Shown here: in pieces, positions 54,937-61,971 of the stretch
Position numbering within the stretch: the first letter of the stretch is position 1
How the letters are laid out: each line of letters begins with the position of its first letter
Assembly (NCBI RefSeq): GCF_002902905.1
Contig: NZ_CP026124.1
Coordinates: 2,604,001 to 2,668,000, forward strand
Direction of reading: 5' to 3'
DNA from: Achromobacter sp. AONIH1
Lineage (GTDB): Bacteria > Pseudomonadota > Gammaproteobacteria > Burkholderiales > Burkholderiaceae_B
DNA length: 64,000 bases
Notes under the pieces: model-generated
Seen by the model: the letters and a program-made list of their open reading frames with translations, nothing else
Told to the model about the DNA's origin: nothing
The model's database searches: none
Made by a program: the position numbers and the translations under genes

Positions 54937-56043
54937 CTAGGGCTTGCCGCCCGCGTCGGCGGGCCTGACCGCCGCCCGCCACAGGTCCAGGAAATGGCGC
55001 TTCTTGAGCGCGTCCTGGTACACCAGCAGGCCCACGCCCAGGCCCAGCGGCCGCACGCCGGCGGCCGGCACCACCGAATCGCCCACCGGGCGCATGCCGG
55101 AAGCCTGCGCGATCATGTGCTGGCCGCGCGGCGACAGCAGGTAGTCGAGGAACATCGCGCCCAGGTCCGGGCGCGGCGCCTGGCGCGGGATCAGCGCGGC
55201 GCGCGACAGCATCAGCGTGTAGTCGCGCGGGTAGATGACGGCCAGCGGCGCGCCGCGTTCGATGCGGTGGCGGGTATAGGACTCCAGCACGTTGTAGGCC
55301 AGCGTGGCGTCGCCGCGCTCCAGCATGTCCAGCGCGTCGTCCGACGAGGCGTACAGCGCCGCGTCGTTCTGGCCCAGCGCCGCCAGCAGCGCCGGCGCCA
55401 TGCTGTCCAGGCGCGTGTCCTGGGTGGCGGCCAGGTAGCCGATGGCGCTGGCGCCGACGTCATAGGTCGACACGGCGCCGGCCAGCGGCCGGTCGGGCGC
55501 CTGCAGCAGCGACAGCAGCGCGCGGCGGGTGCGCGGCGCGCGCGCCGCGTCCAGCCTGCGCGTGTCGTAGACCATGACGATGGGATCGGTGCCGGTGCTG
55601 AAGACTTCGTCGCGCCAGTTGGCCCAGGCGGGCAGGGCGCGGGTCTCGGGCGAGTCATGGGGCAGCGCGTAGCCGTCGTTGGCCAGCTTGGTCTGCAGGT
55701 CCATGGCGCTGCTGATGACCAGGTCCGGGCCGGATTTTTCGCTTGCCGCGTCGCGACGCCGCGTGATGATCTGGTTGTACAGCGCCTGGGTGGGCAGTTC
55801 GGTGTATTCCAGGCGCAGGGCCGGATGGATGCGGTGGAAGTCCTCCAGCACGCCACGGAACACGGGCAGGCTGTTGGATGCATGCACCACCAGCACGTTG
55901 GCGGATCCGTCCGGGCCCAGCGCGAGCGTGTTGGGCGGTTCGGCCTGGGCCCGCGCCGGCGGGGCCAGGGTCAGGGCCAGCGGCAGCAGCAGCGGCAGGA
56001 TCAGCGCGCGCGCCAGCCGGCGCGGGAGGGTGTCAGCTTTCAT
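54937..56043 (-). CDS. Periplasmic solute-binding protein coupled to a TctDE-type sensor
   Basis: 368 residues, with a signal peptide ending PARAQA (~34). Type 2 periplasmic-binding fold of the ABC (iron/thiamine-like) receptors: VLVVHASNSLPVF near the N terminus, IVMVYDTRRLDAA mid-protein, IYPRDYTLMLSRAALIP, and LDYLLSPRGQHMI near the end. No permease or ATPase gene is present. Its start overlaps the histidine kinase stop by 11 bases, so it probably presents ligand to the sensor rather than serving a transporter. Confidence 0.88.
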   Translation of the reverse strand: MKADTLPRRLARALILPLLLPLALTLAPPARAQAEPPNTLALGPDGSANVLVVHASNSLPVFRGVLEDFHRIHPALRLEYTELPTQALYNQIITRRRDAASEKSGPDLVISSAMDLQTKLANDGYALPHDSPETRALPAWANWRDEVFSTGTDPIVMVYDTRRLDAARAPRTRRALLSLLQAPDRPLAGAVSTYDVGASAIGYLAATQDTRLDSMAPALLAALGQNDAALYASSDDALDMLERGDATLAYNVLESYTRHRIERGAPLAVIYPRDYTLMLSRAALIPRQAPRPDLGAMFLDYLLSPRGQHMIAQASGMRPVGDSVVPAAGVRPLGLGVGLLVYQDALKKRHFLDLWRAAVRPADAGGKP

Positions 56044-57496
56044 GGGGCAGCGCCGGCAGCAGGATGACGGCGTCCAGCCCGCCGCCCACGCGGTTGCTCA
56101 GTCGCAGCTCGCCGTGGTGGCTGTCGACCGCGCGGCGCACGATGGACAGGCCCAGGCCGGCGCCGGCCGAGCGCGGATTGGGGCCGCGCACGAAGCGCTC
56201 GAAGGCGGCATGGGCCAGGGCCGGCGGGATGCCCGGTCCCTGGTCGGACACGGTGACGCGCCAGCGCGCGCCGTCGCGTTCCAGCCGCACGTCGATATGG
56301 CCGCCGGGCGCGGCGCCGTGGCGCAGCGCGTTGTCGATCAGGTTCTTGAAGGCCTCGCGCAGCATCAGGCTGTCGCCCAGGGCCGGCGCGGGCGCGCCGT
56401 CGATGGGCAGGGCCAGGCGCACGTCGGGCGCGGGCTCGGCCTGCGGCACCGAGTCGTACACGGCCTGGTCCAGCAGCTCGGCCAGGTCCAGCGGCTGGAA
56501 CTGCCGCACATTGCTGCGGTGGATCACGCTGGCGTCGCTGAGCAGCTGGTTGACCAGCCGCGACAGTTTCTCGGCGTTTCGCAGCACGGCCAGCAGGCTG
56601 CGGCGCTGTTCGGCGGGGTCTTCCTCGTCCAGCGCCACTTCCATCTGCGCGTGCAGCGCGGCCAGCGGCGTGCGCAGCTGATGCGCGGCCTCGGCGATGA
56701 ACAGGCGCAGCGTGTCCAGGTTTTCCGCCAGCCGCGCCATGAAGCCGTCCAGCGTATGCACCAGCGTGTCCAGCTCTTCCGGCACGGGCGCCTTGATGGG
56801 TTGCAGGTCGGACGCGCCGCGTGCGGCCAGCTCGCGCTCGATGCGGCGGATCGGCGCCAGCGAACGGCGCAGGCCCCACCAGGCCAGCGCCAGCGCGGCG
56901 GCGGTGAAGCCCAGCAGCGCCAGCGTGCCGCGCCACAGCACCCGCGCGGCCAGCGCATCGCGCGCCTCGCTCGTCTGGCCGACCAGGACGCGTGCGCTGC
57001 GCGTGCCGGCGGGACCGGCGATCTTGCGCTCCATCCAGGCGAAGCGCACCGGCTGGCCCTGGTAGCGCGCCTCGAACAGCCGCGATGAGGCCGCGTCGTC
57101 GGACGCGCCATCCACGGGCGGGGCGGGCAGGTCGGGATAGCCGGACACCAGCGCGCCGTCGCCGGCCCGCACCTGGTAGAACACGCGGTCGCGCGGCGCC
57201 TGCTCCAGCAGGGCCAGCGCGGCATAGGGCATGTCCATGCGCCATTCGTCGTCGACCAGCTGCAGGCTGTCGGCGATGGACAGCGCCGAGGCGCGCAGCA
57301 GCTGGTCGTAGGCGGTGTCGGCGGTCTGCTGCGCATAGCCGCGCACCATCAGGTAGAGCCCGCCCACGCCGGCGACGAATAGCGCCAGCAGCATGGCCAG
57401 CAGCCGGCGGCGGATCGAGATGCGGCCGGCGCCGGCATCGGGCCGCGGCGCGCCGGCAGCCTTAGCCGCCGGCTGGCGCGTCGGGCTTGCCGTCAT
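56033..57496 (-). CDS. tctE: Sensor histidine kinase, TctE-like
   Basis: 487 residues. Two membrane helices (~32-52 and ~195-215) flank a periplasmic 2CSK_N-type sensor domain (YDQLLRASALSIADSLQ, MPYAALALLEQAPRDRVFYQ). A HAMP-like linker follows. H-box: AEAAHQLRTPLAALHAQMEV (phospho-His). N-, G1- and G2-box: NLIDNALRHGA, VSDQGPGIP, GAGLGLSIV. Overlaps the response regulator (35 bases) and the solute-binding protein gene (11 bases). Family members sense tri- or dicarboxylates. Confidence 0.92.
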   Translation of the reverse strand: MTASPTRQPAAKAAGAPRPDAGAGRISIRRRLLAMLLALFVAGVGGLYLMVRGYAQQTADTAYDQLLRASALSIADSLQLVDDEWRMDMPYAALALLEQAPRDRVFYQVRAGDGALVSGYPDLPAPPVDGASDDAASSRLFEARYQGQPVRFAWMERKIAGPAGTRSARVLVGQTSEARDALAARVLWRGTLALLGFTAAALALAWWGLRRSLAPIRRIERELAARGASDLQPIKAPVPEELDTLVHTLDGFMARLAENLDTLRLFIAEAAHQLRTPLAALHAQMEVALDEEDPAEQRRSLLAVLRNAEKLSRLVNQLLSDASVIHRSNVRQFQPLDLAELLDQAVYDSVPQAEPAPDVRLALPIDGAPAPALGDSLMLREAFKNLIDNALRHGAAPGGHIDVRLERDGARWRVTVSDQGPGIPPALAHAAFERFVRGPNPRSAGAGLGLSIVRRAVDSHHGELRLSNRVGGGLDAVILLPALPHES

Positions 57497-58160
57497 CGCT
57501 GCACGTCAGGATGTAGCCGGTGCCGCGCCGGGTCTCGATGCGCAGCGGCGAGCCTTCGAGCTTGCGCCGCAGCCGGGCGATGTAGACCTCGATGGCGTTG
57601 GGCGCCGCGTCGTCGTCGAAGGCGAACAGCTTGTTGGCGATCTCGTCCTTGCTGACGGCGCGGTTCATGCCGGCCAGCAGGATCTCCAGCAGGCTGTATT
57701 CGCGCTTGGGCAGCTCGATGCGCTGGCCGGCCAGCGTGAGCAGGCGCGCGGCGCTGTCGATGACCAGATCGCCGAAACGCTGCACGCCGGCGGCCTGCGC
57801 GCTGGGCCGGCGCAACAGGGCGCGGCAGCGCGCCTCCAGTTCGCGGAAGTCGAAGGGCTTGGCCAGGTAGTCGTCGGCGCCGGTGTCGAGCGCGTGGACG
57901 CGGTCCTCGATGTCGATGCGGGCGGTCAGCGCCAGCACCGGGATCTTGCTGCCCCGGTCGCGCAGGCGATGCAGGATGTCGAAGCCCGACATGCGCGGCA
58001 GGCCGATATCCAGGATCACCAGGTCGAAGCTTTCGTATTGCAGCACGCCGTCGGCGCTCAGGCCGTCGTTCTGCCAGTCGACCGCATGGCCGAGCCGGCG
58101 CAGCCGGCGCACGATGGCGTCGGCCAGGTCTTCGTCGTCTTCGATCACCAGGATGCGCAT
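57462..58160 (-). CDS. tctD: OmpR-family response regulator, TctD-like
   Basis: 232 residues. Receiver with phospho-acceptor in FDLVILDIGLPRMSG (D51) and the conserved Lys in DDYLAKPFDFRELEARCRAL. The winged-helix DNA-binding domain follows (~130-225: LPKREYSLLEILL, APNAIEVYIARLRRKLEG). First gene of the minus-strand TctD-TctE-binding protein operon, divergent from a CitMHS transporter gene it probably controls. Confidence 0.93.
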   Translation of the reverse strand: MRILVIEDDEDLADAIVRRLRRLGHAVDWQNDGLSADGVLQYESFDLVILDIGLPRMSGFDILHRLRDRGSKIPVLALTARIDIEDRVHALDTGADDYLAKPFDFRELEARCRALLRRPSAQAAGVQRFGDLVIDSAARLLTLAGQRIELPKREYSLLEILLAGMNRAVSKDEIANKLFAFDDDAAPNAIEVYIARLRRKLEGSPLRIETRRGTGYILTCSDDGKPDAPAGG

Positions 58161-58202
58161 GCGGCCAATTTTCGCATAGTGGATGCCCCCACGCTGCGCG
58201 CT

Positions 58203-58246
58203 CCAAGGGCGCTTGCTGCCCCCCCGAGGGGGGCGCCCTTCCTTGG
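58203..58246. repeat. GC-rich intergenic hairpin repeat (Bordetella/Achromobacter type)
   Basis: Nested inverted repeats (CCAAGG/CCTTGG, GGGCGC/GCGCCC and GCCCCCC/GGGGGGC) in the divergent tctD-citMHS region. Extragenic repeats of this spelling are, from memory, dispersed in Bordetella and Achromobacter genomes. Confidence 0.55.
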
Positions 58247-58398
58247 GGCGGCCCGGCGCAGGGGCGGGCCGCTCCCTCCGCCGGGCGTGCCTCGCAAAAA
58301 CGACAGGTTCCAGACAGCTTTAATTCCTAGCCTTGCGGTCCTGCCCGTCTCCCCTTGCCGGGGCGGCTACGAATAACAACGATCCGTGGAGATACCCC

Positions 58399-59739
58399 AT
58401 GCTTCTGACCCTGCTTGGCTTCGGCATGGTGATCACGTTCATGACGCTGATCATGACCAAGCGACTGTCGCCCCTGGTGGCGCTGATCCTGGTGCCCATC
58501 CTGTTCGCGTTGATGGGGGGCTTCGGCGCCGGCATCGACAAGATGATGCTGGACGGCATCCGCAAGATCGCGCCCACGGGCGTGATGCTGATGTTCGCCA
58601 TCCTGTACTTCGGCGTGATGATCGACGCCGGCCTGTTCGATCCCATCGTCGGCCGCATCCTGCGCGCGGTGAAGGGCGATCCGCTGAAGATCGTGGTGGG
58701 CACCACCGTGCTGGCGCTGGTGATCTCGCTGGACGGCGACGGCTCGACCACCTACATGATCGTGGTGGCGTCGATGTTGCCGCTGTACCGCCGCCTGAAG
58801 ATGAATCCGCTGTCCATGACCTGTCTGGCCATGCTGGCCAGCGGCATCATGAACCTGACGCCCTGGGGCGGGCCGACCGCGCGCGCCGCCAGCGCGTTGC
58901 ATGTGGACGTGGGCGACATCTTCGTGCCGCTGGTGCCGGTGATGGGCGTGGCCATCGTGGCGCTGCTGGCGCTGGCCTTCGCGCTGGGCCTGAAGGAGCG
59001 CCGCCGCCTGGGCGTGCTGTCGCTGCCGGACGGCGCCACGCTGCACGCGGGCTACGACGAGGACGGCCCCAAGAACCTGCCCGAGATCGAGGTCGACCAG
59101 GACCTGCGCCGCCCGCGCCTGCTGTGGGTCAACGCCGGCCTGACGCTGGCGCTGATGGTCAGCCTGGTCATGGGCGTGCTGCCGCTGCCGGTGCTGTTCA
59201 TGATCGCCTTCGCCATCGCGCTGATCATCAACTACCCGGACCTGGCCGAGCAGCGCCGCCGCGTGGCGCAGCACGCGGGCAACGTGCTGTCGGTGGTGTC
59301 GCTGATCTTCGCCGCCGGCATCTTCACTGGCATCCTGTCGGGCACGGGCATGGTCGAGGCCATGTCGCGCAGCCTGCTGGCCGTGCTCCCTGACGCCATG
59401 GGTCCGTACCTGGCCGGCATCACCGCGCTGGTGAGCCTGCCCTTCACCTTCTTCATGTCCAACGACGCGTTCTATTTCGGCGTGCTGCCGATCCTGAGCG
59501 AGGCGGCGCAGGGATACGGCATCAGCGCCGTGGAAATGGCGCGCGCCTCGCTGATCGGCCAGCCGGTGCACCTGCTGAGCCCGCTGGTGCCGTCCACCTA
59601 TCTGCTGGTCGGTCTGGCCGGCGTGGAATTCGGCGACCACCAGCGCTACGCGCTCAAGTGGGCCACGATGATCTGCCTGGTGATGCTGGCGGCGGCGCTG
59701 GCGTTCGGCTTGTTTCCCCTGGTCGGCAGCGTCGGCTGA
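58399..59739 (+). CDS. CitMHS-family citrate/carboxylate transporter
   Basis: 446 residues with ~12 membrane helices. GGAG-type ribosome site before ATG 58399. Signature ISLDGDGSTTYMIVVASMLP and MLASGIMNLTPWGGPTARAA match CitMHS (metal-citrate:proton symporters such as CitM and CitH). Likely imports citrate or a related acid, controlled by the divergent TctDE system. The SDR gene follows 29 bases downstream, in one operon. Confidence 0.93.
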   Translation: MLLTLLGFGMVITFMTLIMTKRLSPLVALILVPILFALMGGFGAGIDKMMLDGIRKIAPTGVMLMFAILYFGVMIDAGLFDPIVGRILRAVKGDPLKIVVGTTVLALVISLDGDGSTTYMIVVASMLPLYRRLKMNPLSMTCLAMLASGIMNLTPWGGPTARAASALHVDVGDIFVPLVPVMGVAIVALLALAFALGLKERRRLGVLSLPDGATLHAGYDEDGPKNLPEIEVDQDLRRPRLLWVNAGLTLALMVSLVMGVLPLPVLFMIAFAIALIINYPDLAEQRRRVAQHAGNVLSVVSLIFAAGIFTGILSGTGMVEAMSRSLLAVLPDAMGPYLAGITALVSLPFTFFMSNDAFYFGVLPILSEAAQGYGISAVEMARASLIGQPVHLLSPLVPSTYLLVGLAGVEFGDHQRYALKWATMICLVMLAAALAFGLFPLVGSVG

Positions 59740-59768
59740 GCCGGCGCGCCCTTGAAATAGGAGTTTCC

Positions 59769-60509
59769 ATGGCTTTGCGCATTGCTTACGTCACCAGCGG
59801 CATGGGCCATACCGGCACCGCCATCTGTCAGGCGCTGCATCGCGCCGGCCACCGCGTGGTGGCCGGCTGCGGGCCGAAGTCGTCCCGCAAGGATCACTGG
59901 CTGAAGGCGCAGAAGGCGCTGGGCTATGACTTCACCGCGTCCGAGGGCGACGCCACCGACTGGGAATCGACCCGCGCGGCCTTCGCGCGCGTGCGCGGCG
60001 AGGTCGGCGAGATCGACGTGCTGGTCAACAACGCCGGCGCCATGCTGGACATGCGGCTGCGGCAGATGGGCTATGCCGAGTGGTCGGCGGTGCTGCGCAG
60101 CAACCTGGACACGCTGTTCAATACCACCAAGCAGGTGGTCGACGGCATGGCCGACCGGGGCTGGGGCCGCATCATCAACATCGGTTCGGTGGCGGCCGAG
60201 AAGGGCCAGATCGGGCAGGTCAACTACGCCACGGCCAAGGGCGCGGCCATCGGCTTCACGCGCTCGCTGGCGCAGGAAGTCGCGGCGCGCGGCGTGACGG
60301 TCAACCTGGTGTCGCCCGGCTTCATCGCCGACGACACGGTCAAGGCCTTTCCGCCGGCGCTGCTGGATCGCATCGTGGAAAGCGTGCCGGTCGGCCGCCT
60401 GGGCACGCCGCAGGACCTGGCGGGGCTGTGCGCCTGGCTGGCCTCGGACGAGGCGGCCTTCGTGACGGGGGCGAACTACGCCATCAACGGCGGCGTGTAC
60501 ATGAGCTGA
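59769..60509 (+). CDS. SDR oxidoreductase, acetoacetyl-CoA reductase-like
   Basis: 246 residues. AGGAG ribosome site. N-terminal cofactor motif SGMGHTGTAICQAL is a variant of the PhbB GMGGIG start; NNAGAMLD and the catalytic Ser-Tyr-Lys (NIGSVAAEKG, NYATAKGAAIG) are intact, and the C-terminal FVTGANYAINGGVYM is standard. Resembles 3-oxoacyl-ACP/acetoacetyl-CoA reductases. Cotranscription with a CitMHS transporter suggests a catabolic or hydroxyacid role rather than polyhydroxyalkanoate synthesis. Confidence 0.88.
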   Translation: MALRIAYVTSGMGHTGTAICQALHRAGHRVVAGCGPKSSRKDHWLKAQKALGYDFTASEGDATDWESTRAAFARVRGEVGEIDVLVNNAGAMLDMRLRQMGYAEWSAVLRSNLDTLFNTTKQVVDGMADRGWGRIINIGSVAAEKGQIGQVNYATAKGAAIGFTRSLAQEVAARGVTVNLVSPGFIADDTVKAFPPALLDRIVESVPVGRLGTPQDLAGLCAWLASDEAAFVTGANYAINGGVYMS

Positions 60510-60538
60510 GGCAGGGTCGCTTGCCGCGCCCGCCGGTC

Positions 60539-60958
60539 CTAGCTGTTCAGGACCGGGCTGCCGTGGCGCCGCAGGAAGTCCGGGATGGACGAGGGCGTGC
60601 GCTTGCTGCCCTCCAGCCATTCCACGCGCCACTCGGTCAGACGTTCGCCGGTGTGGTGCTCGTAGCGGCCGGGCTCCGGCTCGTTGATGCATTCGTCCTG
60701 GCGCACCAGCACCAGCGGTTGCTCGGCTCCGGCCGTCTCGCGCGAGTAGGCGCTGGCTTCCTCGAAGGTGGCGAAGGCGCAGTAATAGTCGTCGCCGTCG
60801 TAGAGGTCCTCGCCGCCGTCGTGCGGGTGCACCCAGACGCGGTATTCCAGCACGGCGTCGTAGAAATAGCCGCCGCCGGACTTGGTCTGGGCGGGATATT
60901 CGCCGATCAGGTCGGCATCGACGGCGATGGGGAAGGCGGAGCGGAGAGAGGCGGGCAT
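60539..60958 (-). CDS. Small conserved hypothetical protein
   Basis: A 139-residue soluble, acidic protein rich in aromatic residues (GGGYFYDAVLEYRVWVHPHD, DLYDGDDYYCAFATFEEA), ending FLRRHGSPVLNS. No signal peptide. I recall similar proteins in proteobacteria without a known function. Converges with the SDR gene. Confidence 0.7.
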   Translation of the reverse strand: MPASLRSAFPIAVDADLIGEYPAQTKSGGGYFYDAVLEYRVWVHPHDGGEDLYDGDDYYCAFATFEEASAYSRETAGAEQPLVLVRQDECINEPEPGRYEHHTGERLTEWRVEWLEGSKRTPSSIPDFLRRHGSPVLNS

Positions 60959-61105
60959 GGCAGAGGATTCCGGGCGCTGCAGGCGCTATGGGGGGATTGT
61001 AGGAAGCCTGACGGCCCGGGGCGCCCGCCGCGCCCCAGGTTTCCATTTCAGACGGTCACAAAGCCAAGCGGATCAAGGGTAAACCCTTAATAACCAAAAA
61101 CCGCT

Positions 61106-61879
61106 TCAGCCCCGGTGCACCGAGACCCCGCCATCGACCAGCAGCGCCGTGCCGGTGGTGAAGCTGGACGCGTCCGACGCCAGGTACAGCGCCGAGCGCG
61201 CGATCTCGGCGGGCGTGGCCAGGCGCTTGAGCGCGTGCAGGTTCTCGACGTAGGCGCGGGCCTCGGGCGAGGCCATGGCGTCGCGCCCCATCGGCGTGTC
61301 GGTGCCGCCGGGCAGCAGCGCGTTCGCGCGGATGCCGCGCGCGCCATATTCCGAGGCGATGACCTGGGTCAGGCCGATCAGGCCGGCCTTGCTGGCCGCA
61401 TAGGCGCCCATGCCGGGAAACCCCGCCGTGTAGCCGACGAAGGTGGACGTGAAGATCAGCGAGCCGCCGCCGCGCGCCAGCATGGCGGGAATCTGGTGGC
61501 GCGCGCCGAGGTAGGCGCTGGTCAGGTTGGCCTGCAGCACGTCCTGCCATTCCTGCGGTTCGATCTCGTGCAGCGGCCGCGACGGGCCCATGGCTCCCGC
61601 GTTGTTGAAGGCGATGTCCAGCCCGCCGAAGCGTTCCACGGCCGCCGTGACGGCGTCGCGCGCCAGTGCCTCGTCGCGCACGTCGCCGGCCACGGCCAGC
61701 GCCCGACCGCCTGCGGCCTCGATGGCGGCGGCCAGCCTGTCCAGCTCGGCCGCGCGGCGCGCCACCAGCACCACGCTGGCGCCCTCGCGCGCATAGAGTT
61801 TCGCCGTTTCCAGTCCGATGCCGGAACTGGCGCCGGTGACGATGGCGACCTTGCCGGCCAGTTGTCCTGATGCTTGCAT
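61106..61879 (-). CDS. SDR-family oxidoreductase
   Basis: 257 residues, classical SDR. TGASSGIGLETAKL at the N terminus (TGxxxGxG), NNAGAMGPSRPL, catalytic Ser in SLIFTSTFVG, Tyr-Lys in YAASKAGLIGL, and a C-terminal GTALLVDGGVSVHRG. Start ATG 61879 gives the usual length. Monocistronic; substrate not predictable. Confidence 0.92.
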   Translation of the reverse strand: MQASGQLAGKVAIVTGASSGIGLETAKLYAREGASVVLVARRAAELDRLAAAIEAAGGRALAVAGDVRDEALARDAVTAAVERFGGLDIAFNNAGAMGPSRPLHEIEPQEWQDVLQANLTSAYLGARHQIPAMLARGGGSLIFTSTFVGYTAGFPGMGAYAASKAGLIGLTQVIASEYGARGIRANALLPGGTDTPMGRDAMASPEARAYVENLHALKRLATPAEIARSALYLASDASSFTTGTALLVDGGVSVHRG

Positions 61880-61971
61880 GCCCGATCTCCTGTGGTTGCG
61901 GGGTCAGGCCGTCAAGGTAGGCGAGGCGTCGGGGCGCGGCTATCCGTTTATTGCCGCGCCCCGGCCTTTTG

